A DNA stretch of 46,010 bases from Parasitella parasitica (GCA_025201805.1 MU619319.1:4669-50678); one strand, 5' to 3'. Numbered from the stretch's first letter, positions 31,718 through 41,384 are shown. The notes: generated by a model from the sequence alone, not told the origin. Program-made: numbers and translations.

Positions 31718-33049
31718 CTACACGGCCTCATGTTTAGTAGTTTCAGGCGATGCTGACGAGTGTGTTGGTAATGCCGATGAATTTGCCGCTGGTGAGGAAG
31801 ATTCGAGTGGCTTTTGAGGTTCAGGCGCAACGTCTGATGCCACAGCTGCTGGTGTTGCTGGATCTGTTACGTCCGGCGCTGTTGTTATTGCATCCTTTTT
31901 GTCAAGCAGCAGACATCTCTCCAATAGGTTCAGATAACGTTCTTCGTTCAACCGACCCTTTGAACACGCCTTTTCACATATATTGACAAATTTCATGTTC
32001 ATTTTGTGCATCGACTCTACGTTTGTCCTCATAATCTCAATCTGGGTATTTTGCTTGTCCAATGTCTTTTCCATAAACACACGCTGTATCTCCAAAAGCT
32101 CCATATTGAGATCTGACGTACGAGGCCGTTTGGCAGACAATGTAGGTGGTGCAGGGTTCGCTTTATAAGTTGCTTTCCCCTCGTCGTCGTCGTTGTTGTT
32201 GTTGTTGTTGTTGTTGTCATCGTTGTTTTCTCTATGCTTGCGTTTAAGGATGCAATTCTCGGGAAGAGGGACATGGCTCAAGTAGCTGTCCATGTATTGA
32301 AAGTGGTTCCAGTATGAAACGGTTGGTAGTGGCTGCTGCAGTCCCTGTGGACGGGGCATGATCAGAAATGCCCTCTCAGCGTTGTACTTGGCCATCAATT
32401 TATCCCACTTTGTGATTAGCGCAGACTTGCTGCGATTATCTGCTGTAATGGCGTTGTATTCTGATGAGAGCGCAGTCCACCCGTCGTTGTATTTATCGGC
32501 ATTCATGCTTGTGACCATGGTGTAGTGCTTGCGATGCAGCTGAATCAACACCGCCACATTCGCTTCAGACCAAACTCGTTCGAAACCAGCAACGTCGTAA
32601 GCGCTGGGAAAACTAGATGGCATTAAAACCTGTTGATGTGGCTGTGGGGGTCTCGGCTGGACGGGTATAGCTGCGGCTTGCTGCTGCTGGTGCTGTGGTT
32701 GTTGTGGGGGCGATGGCTTGGAAGACGATGGGATGGACGTGCGGCTGGCATTGGTCGGTTTAGCGCGCGTGTCGATGACAGATTGAGAGGATGCATACGG
32801 CTTGATCGGGACGACTTTTGACTTGGGTGAAGCGCTCACTGTTTGTATGTCAGATTTGGCGTCTTTTGCTGGTGCAGCGACATGCTGTAATGAAGGGGGA
32901 GCGTCTGCGGTGGCGCTGGCGCTGGCTATGGAGGAGGCAGTGGTGGATGGTGTGCTTGAGGAGGATGTGGTAGGAGTCCGTTTACTTACATTGACCATTC
33001 TTGCGCCATTGAATGTTTGCGGGACAAATATGCTGTTGTTGTTGGCCAT
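31718..33049 (-). CDS. Myb/SANT-like (trihelix) DNA-binding protein
   Basis: A single exon of 443 residues. The N-terminal ~150 residues are Ser/Thr/Ala/Pro/Gln-rich. At about 153-225 lies a Myb/SANT-like domain: the spaced aromatics and pattern FERVWSEANVAVLIQLH, GWTALSSEYN, and SALITKWDKLMAKYN fit the three-helix fold found in trihelix factors and transposase-derived regulators. A conserved block with SYWNHFQYMDSYLSH follows. Then come basic KRKHRE, an Asn/Asp repeat coded by a TTG/GTT-type microsatellite, and a coiled coil (MELLEIQRVFMEKTLDKQ). A nuclear, DNA-binding function is inferred. The 5' side meets an assembly gap 27 bp upstream, so an upstream exon cannot be excluded. Divergent neighbour: CCT6. 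Confidence 0.75.
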   Translation of the reverse strand: MANNNSIFVPQTFNGARMVNVSKRTPTTSSSSTPSTTASSIASASATADAPPSLQHVAAPAKDAKSDIQTVSASPKSKVVPIKPYASSQSVIDTRAKPTNASRTSIPSSSKPSPPQQPQHQQQQAAAIPVQPRPPQPHQQVLMPSSFPSAYDVAGFERVWSEANVAVLIQLHRKHYTMVTSMNADKYNDGWTALSSEYNAITADNRSKSALITKWDKLMAKYNAERAFLIMPRPQGLQQPLPTVSYWNHFQYMDSYLSHVPLPENCILKRKHRENNDDNNNNNNNNDDDEGKATYKANPAPPTLSAKRPRTSDLNMELLEIQRVFMEKTLDKQNTQIEIMRTNVESMHKMNMKFVNICEKACSKGRLNEERYLNLLERCLLLDKKDAITTAPDVTDPATPAAVASDVAPEPQKPLESSSPAANSSALPTHSSASPETTKHEAV

Positions 33050-33075
33050 CTGCTAAGGCTATAAATGTAATATAA

Positions 33076-33120
33076 NNNNNNNNNNNNNNNNNNNNNNNNN
33101 NNNNNNNNNNNNNNNNNNNN
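33076..33120. other. Assembly gap (45 N)
   Basis: There are 45 undetermined bases, followed directly by a run of 24 A. Homopolymer collapse is the likely cause. The gap lies in the promoter region shared by the Myb/SANT-like gene and CCT6. Confidence 0.99.
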
Positions 33121-33369
33121 AAAAAAAAAAAAAAAAAAAAAAAAGAGGCCCTTCAAGGGGGAAGACAGAGGATGTGTCTTGATTCGCTCTCTTGGACGAA
33201 GGTTCTCGTTGAGTGACGTACATTAACCTGATGGGATTACCAAGAGCGCGCCTAGACTTGCGAGCGAATGAAAGAGAATTTTTTCGAGAAAAAAGATCTT
33301 TGACCTTCATTCCCCTTCTTTCTCCCCTGACAGCTTCGTAAGAGCAAAACCATATAAAAGAATAGAACG

Positions 33370-34002
33370 ATGTAAGTGTTTACCCACCCTGCACACCAGC
33401 CTGATGTCGCAGCACGTACCAACAGAATCACATGTAAACAGGTCTTCCTCTGCCCTGAAAATGATCAATCCCAACTCGGATGTTGCTCGACGTGGTCAGG
33501 CACTCCAGCTCAACATTACTGCTGCAGTCGGCTTGCAGGATGTCTTGAAATCAAACTTGGGCCCAAGAGGCACCATCAAAATGTGAGTATCCTGGTCTCT
33601 ACCATTCAGATCAGTAAAGCGCGTTTTCCAAATGCCACGTGTCAACTCGTATGCTAACCCTCTTCTTGAACACAGGCTGGTCGACGGTGCTGGCGGTATC
33701 AAGCTTACCAAAGATGGCAAGGTTTTATTAAGCGAAATGGTAACAGCGTTTTTAGGCTACAGACGTGGTTTATATGGATGTTTTTAACATGCTTGTTGTT
33801 CTAGCAAATTCAACATCCTACTGCTGCAATGATCGCAAAAGCTGCTACTGCTCAAGATGAAATTACAGGTGACGGTACCACATCTATTGTGTTGCTGGTG
33901 GGCGAGCTCTTGAAGCAAGCCGAACGCTACATTTCTGAAGGACTTCATCCCCGTGTTATCACCGAGGGCTATGATCTGGCCAAAAAGGAGGCTCTCAAGG
34001 TA

Positions 34003-34040
<38 letters not shown>

Positions 34041-35300
34041 ACTAAACGCCAAACTTTGTACAACGTTTTTTTTTGTTAGTTTTTGGAAGACTTCAAGACA
34101 ACCGACATTGCAATTGACCGTGAACTGCTCGTGTCAGTTGCTCGTACGTCTCTTCGCACCAAGGTTCATCGCGCGTTAGCTGATGCCTTGACTGAAGCTG
34201 TTGTCAATGCAGTTTTATCTATTCACCGTGAAGGCCAGCCCATCGATCTTCACATGGTTGAAATCATGAAAATGCAACATCGCTCAGAAACCGAATCGAA
34301 ATTGGTCCGCGGGCTCGTTATGGATCACGGTGCTCGTCACCCTGACATGCCCAAGAAGATCAATAATGCCTTTGTTTTGACCCTGAATGTAAGTCTGGAA
34401 TACGAGAAATCCGAAATCAACTCTGGCTTCTTCTACTCTACCCCTGAACAACGCAATAAACTGGTTGAAAGCGAGCGCAAACATGTTGACGACAAGGTGC
34501 GCCGCCTAGTCGAGTTCAAAAAGGAGGTTTGCAGTGGTGAAAATATTAACTGTGGATTTGTCATTGTCAACCAAAAGGGTATCGATCCTCTTTCTCTGGA
34601 TATGCTGGCCAAGAGTGGCATTTTGGCCCTGCGCAGAGCCAAGAGAAGAAACATGGAACGTCTTCAGCTGATTTGCGGCGGCATTGCTCAAAACTCTGTC
34701 GATGACTTGACCCCTGAAGTCCTCGGCTACGCTGGCAATGTTTACGAGCAGGTTTTGGGCGAAGAAAAGTATACTTTTATCGAAGATGTCAAAGATCCTT
34801 CGAGTGTTACCATTTTAATCAAGGGCCCTAACCCTCATACCATTGCTCAAATCAACGATGCCGTCCGTGATGGCCTCCGCGCTGTCAAGAATGCGATTGA
34901 AGATAAATCTGTCGTCGCAGGCGGTGGTGCTTTCGAGGTTGCTCTTTCTCAGCATTTGATTCAATACAAAAAGGAGGTCAAGGGCCGCGCCAAGATGGGT
35001 GTACAAGCTTTTGCTGATGCCATGATGGTCATTCCCAAAGTCCTTGCACAGAATGCAGGCTTTGATGCACAAGATGTCACAGTTGCTTTACAGGACGATC
35101 ATATGGACGGTCATATTGTTGGCATTGACTTGAAGACTGGCGAAACAATGGATCCTAAAAACGAAGGTATTTGGAATAACTACCGTGTGCATCGTCATAT
35201 GCTTCATTCATGCTCTGTTATCGCAAGCAACCTTCTATTGGTTGATGAAATGATGCGTGCTGGCAGAACTTCATTAAAGGGGCCTCAACTTGGAGAATAA
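33370..35300 (+). CDS. CCT6: T-complex chaperonin subunit zeta (CCT6)
   Basis: CCT6 is one of eight subunits of the cytosolic TRiC/CCT ring that folds actin, tubulin and other proteins with ATP. The preferred model has exons 33370-33371, 33442-33582, 33676-33739, 33805-33999 and 34080-35300, 540 residues. Exon 1 supplies only the AT of the start codon. Then come a GTAAGT...ACAG intron of 70 nt and the G that completes ATG, giving [18 protein letters not shown]. Chaperonin motifs are [24 protein letters not shown] (across exons 2-3), [17 protein letters not shown] and [13 protein letters not shown]. Alternative starts without the 5' intron are ATG 33404 (adds an odd leader) or ATG 33461. Intron 4 holds a run of over 30 A. 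Confidence 0.93.
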
Positions 35301-35393
35301 ACAGCAAAGAATTATACACGCGCACATATAATAATAAAAATAAAAATAAAAATAAATAAAAAAAAAAATGAATGGTGCTTTATTATTAAACCA

Positions 35394-36290
35394 TCAATCA
35401 CTGAAATATGTATGCTTTAAAGCGTCTTCTGCTGATATTCTTAGCTGAGGCTGGTATTGCAACATGCGGTTCAACAAGTCGATCCCCTTGGCATCCATGT
35501 TTGGGATTGTGAGGCCAATGTTTTGACGAGGGTCAATGTGCGTTGGCTGCTTGTATTCTGGGAATTGGGTCAAGCCTGGCCACGTTTGTTCAGTGGGAGT
35601 GCCCATCTTCCTAAAGATCTCTTGCAGCTGATGCTCATTGGAGTTTCCTGGAAACAAAGGACGGCCTGTATACATTTCCGCCATAATACACCCAGCTGCC
35701 CAAATGTCAATTGAGGTAGAATACATGCGTGAGCCCAGCAACACATCGGGTGCTCTGTACCAGAGCGTAACGACTTCATTGGAGAATGTGTTGACAGGAA
35801 TGCCATAGGCTCTGGCTAATCCAAAATCGCCCAGTTTCAACTCATCATACTTGTTAATAAGCAAATTCTGTGGTTTCAAATCACGGTGCAAGACTCGGTT
35901 TTTATGGCAATAAGCGATACCCTGCAGCAGCTGAGACATGAAACGCTTTATTGTCGCTGGAGGAAGAGTTCCGTGAGTCAGCTTGGCATTGGCGTCCATA
36001 TATTTCTTGAGGTCCTGTTCCATAAATTCAAAAACGAGCATGAGCTTGGTTTGGGTGTGTATCACGTCGATGAGCTGAAGAATGTTTGGATGATTCAACT
36101 CCTTCATGAGAGAAATTTCACGAATCGCGGTCGAAGGCGCCCCTTCCTCTGGGTCTAGGTGGATCTCTTTCAAAGCAACCGTTAATCCGGTATCTCTATT
36201 CTCTCCTTTAAAGACTGTTGCGTACGTCCCTTCACCCAGTTTCTCTTTTCGTATGTATTTTGCTTCAGAGTTGATACCGTTCTGTGACAT
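35394..36290 (-). CDS. PHO85-type cyclin-dependent kinase
   Basis: A single exon of 298 residues starting at ATG 36288-36290. The kinase domain fills the protein: glycine loop [18 protein letters not shown]-equivalent VALKEI, cyclin-binding [16 protein letters not shown], catalytic [40 protein letters not shown] across the activation loop, and [21 protein letters not shown] with the [12 protein letters not shown] loop fits the Pho85/Cdk5 branch. Pho85 with Pho80-type cyclins controls phosphate response and metabolism. The activation loop has Ser where Cdk1 has the phosphorylated Thr, as in Pho85. It converges with CCT6, with 93 bp between stop codons. A Git1-like transporter lies in the same window, but a functional link is speculation. 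Confidence 0.92.
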   Translation of the reverse strand: MSQNGINSEAKYIRKEKLGEGTYATVFKGENRDTGLTVALKEIHLDPEEGAPSTAIREISLMKELNHPNILQLIDVIHTQTKLMLVFEFMEQDLKKYMDANAKLTHGTLPPATIKRFMSQLLQGIAYCHKNRVLHRDLKPQNLLINKYDELKLGDFGLARAYGIPVNTFSNEVVTLWYRAPDVLLGSRMYSTSIDIWAAGCIMAEMYTGRPLFPGNSNEHQLQEIFRKMGTPTEQTWPGLTQFPEYKQPTHIDPRQNIGLTIPNMDAKGIDLLNRMLQYQPQLRISAEDALKHTYFSD

Positions 36291-36637
36291 TTTCAAAAAA
36301 TTTGGTACAGGGTAGGCTAGGAAATGTTGTCAGGTTGTCGATGACCAGTTTAGATAAACAAAAAGGAAAGAAAGCAAAAGGACGAATAAAAAAGATGCTC
36401 TCCGGCGGCTTCAAATGTTGGCGTTACATAATAGGCGGTAAAAATGAAAAAGTCATTTATTAATGCGATTTTAATTGTATATGTGAGAGCTGCTATTTGT
36501 GGATAAGATGTGTGTATGCAAAGCAAAAAACGAGTATGAGGATATATGACCATCTTATATACATGAAGAGAGAGAGAGAGAGAGAAAGAAAGCAAGAGAG
36601 GCATTGCGCTCTCCAACCTGTTTTTTTTATTTTTATT

Positions 36638-36889
36638 TTAATAGGGCCTTCTCTCTTCTGCAATTTTCTCTCTAACAGCAACAATGTTCTGCTTGACCCA
36701 ATTATCTTTTTCTCTAAGCTCTTGTTCTTCTCTTCGCAGTCGTGCAATCTCTTCCTTGAGTTGCTGTTCCCGAGTCAAGAGAGCAGCAGTTGAGGAATCC
36801 CGTCTCATGCCCCGTCCCCCATTCGGAGAGTCATCCATTATGCTAGCGGGCGACATTTTGGATCGATGGTACGACATTGAGTCTGCCAT
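36638..36889 (-). CDS. Small coiled-coil protein of unknown function
   Basis: From ATG 36887-36889 the frame encodes 83 residues. The N-terminus is Ser/Met-rich (MADSMSYHRSKMSPASIMDD). The C-terminal half, LLTREQQLKEEIARLRREEQELREKDNW, is a charged heptad-like coiled coil ending EERRPY. The open frame extends 27 codons upstream but is hydrophobic and UTR-like there. I do not recognise the family. It could be a real short protein or the last exon of a larger one. It is in tandem with the kinase gene (same strand). Confidence 0.5.
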   Translation of the reverse strand: MADSMSYHRSKMSPASIMDDSPNGGRGMRRDSSTAALLTREQQLKEEIARLRREEQELREKDNWVKQNIVAVREKIAEERRPY

Positions 36890-37850
36890 TGCTGATTGAT
36901 AATGAAAAGAAATGAAAGTGTAAGAGAAGAGAAATAAAATTCCAAATTGTTTATATACAAGAAACGGCAATGATTAGCTCCCCTACTTGATGCCCTTCTT
37001 TTCCATCATCATCACCTTTAAAACTAAAATACACAACACCCCTTTCTTTCTTCCAAGTTTCTTTTTGTAAACAAGATCCAAGTGCCCCCCCCCTCCCCTT
37101 TTTTAGCATGATATTTCTCTCCTTTTTGTTGACTGTAATATAATTTAAATCTGATTTGATTTATATGGTGTGGTGTGCAATATTAATACAGTCAGACCTC
37201 AAATTGTATGTTCAAATTGGCATAAATCCGGCCAAATTCAACTTTATTGATGGTTTACGAATATACTTTTTTTCAAGACGGGCAAGACAGCCTTTACGAT
37301 GAAAACGATGAAAATGATGAAAACAGTTTGCTATCCTGTTGAAGGGATTGGAGCCCAACTCGACGATCCAAATGTTGCTAGCATGTCGAGAACGAAAACT
37401 TTAAGAAAACCAAGGCAAAGGCAGACGCCCGAAAAAAAAAAAAAAAAGAGTTCCGCTCTACCGGATTCGATGCATTCTGTAGAATGCAGATCCGTATATA
37501 TTAGGTGCAATAAGAATAGGAATCGATATACGTTTCCGTGGGTATATAGGACTAGGAGTCATTATGACCAAAACAAGCTAGTTTGTGCCTTCCTCATACC
37601 GTACTTGAGAGCACATCAAGTGTCCTCGCTGCCTCAACTAGTTGACTCTGGGCATCAGATTTATAGCTCGTCGTCGCCTACCCTTTAGCTTCATACATTT
37701 TGCATCGACAGACTACTCGAAACATATACATTTGTAACTCACGAAGCAGTCCGAAAGAGTGCTTGTTTGAAATTGGCCATGACAGAGATGGACCAGATAG
37801 CAATCTCGACACAATGTTCGTCGTGCTACGAAATACACTTACCTTTGTTG
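36890..37850. other. Intergenic region with a solo transposon end
   Basis: No gene is convincing here. An open frame at 37299-37688 (plus) is lysine-rich low-complexity. A TA followed by CAGTCAGACCTCAAATTG at 37189 resembles the tip of the large element starting at 37853 and may be a solo inverted-repeat relic. Confidence 0.45.
37189..37260 (+). repeat. Solo terminal inverted repeat of a mariner-like element
   Basis: TA at 37187-37188 is followed by CAGTCAGACCT, matching CAGTCAAACCT at the tip of the 4.9-kb element at 37853. The partner end is not seen in the window. It is probably a relic of a related element. Confidence 0.4.
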
Positions 37851-37852
37851 TA

Positions 37853-37994
37853 CAGTCAAACCTATGGAAATTGACGTTTTCACAAAAATAATCGGCGGAA
37901 ATTGAAAAATAAATGCCACAAGCTCAATTATTTTTGTCATTTTGGCTGAAAACTTTTGTCCAAAACAGCTAATTAAATTTGGCACTTTCAAGTT
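37853..37994 (+). repeat. Left inverted repeat of the 4.9-kb element
   Basis: It aligns with the reverse complement of 42590-42773 with four single-base differences and lacks an internal 42-bp segment present on the right. The gap lies between repeated AAAATAAT strings, so a short-homology deletion on this side is likely. It contains the box AATCGGCGGAAATTG. Confidence 0.85.
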
Positions 37995-38344
37995 GGTCAT
38001 TAATGTCTTTCTTCTGTCTGTCTTTCTCTTTTTGACTTGGAACCGAAAGTGTAGGCTTTTTAAATACCATATAAACGACTGTGTTTACAGTAACTGTACC
38101 CAACACAATATAGGTGATCACTCTTGTTACTGGTGTTTTTAGTACTGGGCGGTTTCCAACAGGAGGCCAAGCGATTTTTTTCTCCTATTCATAGAAGTGT
38201 TGGATATTTTTTCTTGGTGAATAAAGAGAGATCTGGTAATTTATTCTATTTTAGTAATCCATTTCAGTTGAAAAAGTGAGTTTAAACTCTTTTTATTTTG
38301 CAACTAATAAGAAATTGGTATTATTTTGCTTAAGACTAATTACA

Positions 38345-39099
38345 TCAATTTCGATATTTGAAGTTTGAGCTGTTAGCCATATTAAGTAAAGTATCAATAC
38401 CAAGGCTTGATGAATGACTGAGTAGTGGTGAATCATTTGGGAATGGCACGGAATGGCAGCAATGCCAAAATATCTGGGTAACGCGTAACAATATTTGGAG
38501 GTTTTTCAGAGTAGCAAAAGATTGGATTGATAATAAAGAATCTGGTACTTTGACGCGGCCAATCTCGATCATAGTGTAGAAACGGTGGTGAATTCTCTGT
38601 GTCACATAAAAAATCAGTTGGAAACCATTGATTTGGAAGGCGAGAATGGGATGTTCATTTTTTAAACAAGTATTTCTTGATAATACAGTCAGCTTTAAAG
38701 TGTCTACGCAGAGTGATTGTGTCGTAGTGCTATTGTCGCCTGGTTTGACTTCACCATATCCTAGGTGTCTTCCAAATTTTAATTGTATCAATGTTGATAT
38801 GATTGCATCAGGTCTTATTTCTGGTGCTGTTTCATCCATTTTATTTGGCCACCTCAAAATAACTTTCTTTGTAGTGTCAGCTAAGATTGCCGATAACAAG
38901 GGTTCATAGTATCTTGTCTGAATATCAACTTCTCCAATTTTGTCCTTCTCTACAATTGAGTCCAAAGGTAACTTCGTGAGTCTATCATACGTACAGAATC
39001 AAAAAAAAAGAGATACGAGTCTTCATTCAAACACTGCTCATTCGACTACACTTACAAATCTCCAATCCCTTCAATAACGTTTCCTTTCAATGAATCCAT
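38345..39099 (-). CDS. Putative PD-(D/E)XK nuclease-like protein, Mucorales multi-copy family
   Basis: Two exons on the minus strand, 39056-39099 and 38345-38981, joined across a 74-nt GTAAGT...AG intron, give 226 residues starting MDSLKGNVIEGIGDLL. Near residues 75-105 the protein has RPDAIIS, then about 17 residues later GYGEVKPGDN. This PD...ExK spacing is the active-site signature of restriction-endonuclease-fold proteins. Downstream motifs are VDTLKLTVLSRN, FQINGFQLIFYV and RVKVPDSLLSIQ. From memory, proteins of this layout (GYGE(A/V)KP, FYV, IPDSL) are abundant and unannotated in Mucor and Rhizopus. The gene is intact and lies within the inverted-repeat element, opposite to its transposase remnant. 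Nuclease activity is inference from the motif. Its first exon overlaps the start of a divergent frame. Confidence 0.65.
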
Positions 39100-39168
39100 A
39101 CCAGCAGCCAGAGTTAAAAGTTAGACCTACGTCACAAATACAGGGTTTTTTTTTGAATGATTTGTATA

Positions 39169-39255
39169 CTGTATTTTGAGGACAATTCCGCCGATTAAAT
39201 TTTTATTTCGTGAAATCTCAAATTCAATTTCGTCAGAATTACCTTTGAAGTTCGT
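39169..39255 (+). repeat. Left 87-bp inverted repeat of the nested mariner
   Basis: It matches the reverse complement of 40581-40667 except one T/C difference near its inner edge. It contains CAATTCCGCCGATT, related in inverted orientation to a box in the repeats of the surrounding 4.9-kb element. Confidence 0.92.
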
Positions 39256-39433
39256 AATAGGGGAGGCTAGCTATACTGTAGTGCTGTATTACTCTGGATC
39301 ACCTTGTTGAATACGTAAAAAAATTATGATTTAAATAATGAATCAAAAATTGATGGTGTATCCATCTTCTTCTTCACACTTTACAGTATATCGCATACAA
39401 TTTTTCAAATAAAAGTTACATACATTTTTAGCC

Positions 39434-40531
39434 ATGTCAACAAGTGAAAATTCAAACAGAAATCAAAATGTCACAGATCAAAGACATCCACACTCAAAGC
39501 GAGGGCCCTACGGGAAAACAACTCTTGAAAAGCGTACGAAAATCATTGATCAAGTACTGCAAGAAGGTTATTCACCAGCAGAGGCTGCAAAGGAGAATCG
39601 TGTTGCAGTTTCGACGGTAAATACAATGGTAGATGTCTTTATCAAAGAAGGGCGCTATGATGCCAAAAAAAGAGGAGGGTATAATCAAAAGGTTAAGATA
39701 ACAAAAGAAGTATCTGACTTTATGAGAGATTTACTCGATGACGATAATGTTCAAACACTTCAAGATCTACAGAAAAAGGTACTTGAAGGGTTTGATGTTA
39801 AGCTAAGCATCAGTGGCATTCATTTGCATTTGATCAACAAAATTGGCTACACTTTGAAAATTGCAAAGCCTTTGGTTACCAAAAGAAATGATGAAAGCAC
39901 GCTCCAGAAACGCGTAGACTTTGTCACCAAGCTCACTTCCAGTAACATCAATTACGATAGTAATTGTATTTTCGTAGATGAGTCAGGTTTTACCACTTCT
40001 CAAATCAGGAAATTTGCCAGATCCAAGAAAGGGGAAGCAGCAATTGTCTACAACAAGAAAACCAGGGACCTTAACATTACCATTCTTGTGGCAGTTTCTC
40101 ATAACGGTATTGAAAAGATCCATGCAAAGATAGTTCCTGGAGGTACCAACGCCAAGATCTTCCTTGATTTTTTAAAAGTGTTGATCGAATCTTTGAAAGA
40201 TGAACGTACTCCTCAGTACATTATTTTGGATAATGCTCGTATTCACCATGCTATCATTGTTCAAGAATGGCTGGATGAAGTAAATTCCAAGGCAGCAGTA
40301 CTTCATCAGCTTTGTTTTCTCCCACCTTACTCTCCTTTTTTGAATCCGGTTGAAGAATGCTTCTCGAAGATGAAGTTGTTTGTGGCTAGACAACCTTTGA
40401 CGAAAAAGAAAAATTTGACAGCATGTATTGAAGAAGCAGGAAATACTGTAAGAAAAGAAGACTGTCAAGGTTGGATAAGGCATTCCGTCAGTTTTTTTCC
40501 TCGTTGTATGGCCAAAGAGAAAGACCTATAG
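39434..40531 (+). CDS. Tc1/mariner DDE transposase, intact
   Basis: 365 residues without introns. The N-terminal helix-turn-helix includes KIIDQVLQEGYSPAEAAKEN and VAVSTVNTMVDVF. A second winged-helix-like region covers LQDLQKKVLEGFDVKLSIS. The catalytic domain has the first Asp in CIFVDESGFTTSQIRK, the second in YIILDNARIHH and the Glu in FLPPYSPFLNPVEECFSKMK. That is the DD..E arrangement of the Tc1/mariner-IS630 superfamily. The enzyme binds the inverted repeats, excises the element and inserts it at TA. It is not closely similar to the two broken transposases in this window, which share CVF(V/I)DEA.FHINM with each other. Confidence 0.95.
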   Translation: MSTSENSNRNQNVTDQRHPHSKRGPYGKTTLEKRTKIIDQVLQEGYSPAEAAKENRVAVSTVNTMVDVFIKEGRYDAKKRGGYNQKVKITKEVSDFMRDLLDDDNVQTLQDLQKKVLEGFDVKLSISGIHLHLINKIGYTLKIAKPLVTKRNDESTLQKRVDFVTKLTSSNINYDSNCIFVDESGFTTSQIRKFARSKKGEAAIVYNKKTRDLNITILVAVSHNGIEKIHAKIVPGGTNAKIFLDFLKVLIESLKDERTPQYIILDNARIHHAIIVQEWLDEVNSKAAVLHQLCFLPPYSPFLNPVEECFSKMKLFVARQPLTKKKNLTACIEEAGNTVRKEDCQGWIRHSVSFFPRCMAKEKDL

Positions 40532-40580
40532 ATAGCTAAAAAAAATTCGCATTCAATAAAAATATAATATGCGTTTTTCA

Positions 40581-40667
40581 ACGAACTTCAAGGGTAATTC
40601 TGACGAAATTGAATTTGAGATTTCACGAAATAAAAATTTAATCGGCGGAATTGTCCTCAAAATACAG
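40581..40667 (-). repeat. Right 87-bp inverted repeat of the nested mariner
   Basis: This is the partner of 39169-39255 with one mismatch. It ends CCTCAAAATACAG before the duplicated TA at 40668-40669. Confidence 0.92.
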
Positions 40668-41148
40668 TACCTTTACTTCCATTCAGTTAGAAGAATTTCC
40701 TTTGGGATCAGGATTTTTTATTCATGTACATTACATTCAAGATTTTTATGATCGCGAACTGATACTACAAATAGTACCAAATCGGTCTTGCACTCATTTT
40801 GATACATTGATATTAGATGTAAATATATCAGACAGAACACTAAGCGATGCGTTCCCCTTGTTAAAAGAAACGCCGTTTTTGAAGAGTTTAGGAGGTATAA
40901 GCATCATAATGAGGGATATGATATTGAATTAAAACAAAAAAAATTAAAAATTACAGGTGCAATAGAATCCTCAAAGAGATCGAAGAAGCTTGAAGACAAG
41001 AGAATAAAGGACGACAGTGTTAATCATTCTGTAATTGTGCTCAAATAATAGGCGCAGCAGTATTCGCAACAGAAAATGGGAGATAGGAGGGGATATAAAC
41101 AGGAAAGTATTTGCATTTTGCATTTTTATAATACAAAAAAACTTGCAA

Positions 41149-41384
41149 GAGATGCTTGAGTCAGTAGTCCATTATTTGAATGGAAGAACCTCTCTCGACA
41201 CCAACCCCTGGGTCTTTATCACCTTTTATAGCTCATAAATGACTCTTGGACTTGGGTTCTCTTTGCATGAGGAGATGCTTGAGTCAGTAGTCCATTGTTT
41301 GAATGGAAGAACCTCTCTCGACACCAACCCCTGGGTCTTTATCACCTTTTATAGCTCATAAATGACTCTTGGACTTGGGTTCTC
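41149..41384 (+). repeat. Tandem duplication of a ~113-bp unit, period 123 bp
   Basis: Two copies (41149-41261 and 41272-41384) start GAGATGCTTGAGTCAGTAG and end TTGGACTTGGGTTCTC. They differ by one base in CCATT(A/G)TTTG and are separated by a 10-bp linker. The near identity shows a recent duplication. No coding function is seen. Confidence 0.95.

Larger units (their letters stand above)
39169..40667 (+). mobile_element. Intact nested Tc1/mariner element
   Basis: This 1,499-bp element begins CTGTATTTTGAGGACAATTCC and ends with the reverse complement. It is flanked by TA on both sides (39167-39168 and 40668-40669). Its 87-bp inverted repeats differ by one base. It contains a full-length transposase with all catalytic residues. 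These features mark a recent, potentially active copy. Confidence 0.93.
39090..41048 (+). pseudogene. Small divergent gene interrupted by a mariner insertion
   Basis: Coding segments are 39090-39168, 40670-40894 and 40957-41048. The first two are separated by the mariner element plus one TA copy, the last two by a 62-nt GTATAA...TTACAG intron. Read without the mariner the frame is continuous for 131 residues: it starts MNPYQQPELKVRP, crosses the insertion point in LNDLYTFTSIQLEE, and ends with a basic tail SKRSKKLEDKR. The frame is exactly restored when one TA is kept, which supports a real gene that was hit recently. I do not recognise the family. Its ATG lies inside exon 1 of the opposite-strand nuclease-like gene, so one of the two starts may be wrong. 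Confidence 0.6.

Noticed and set aside
33404-33441. ATG 33404 as the CCT6 start
   Set aside because: It is possible, but it would add a leader unlike other chaperonin N-termini and ignore a strong GTAAGT...ACAG intron. It was kept only as an alternative.
37299-37688. 129-codon frame before the composite element
   Set aside because: It is lysine-rich low-complexity with an A run and no motif. It was not accepted as a gene.
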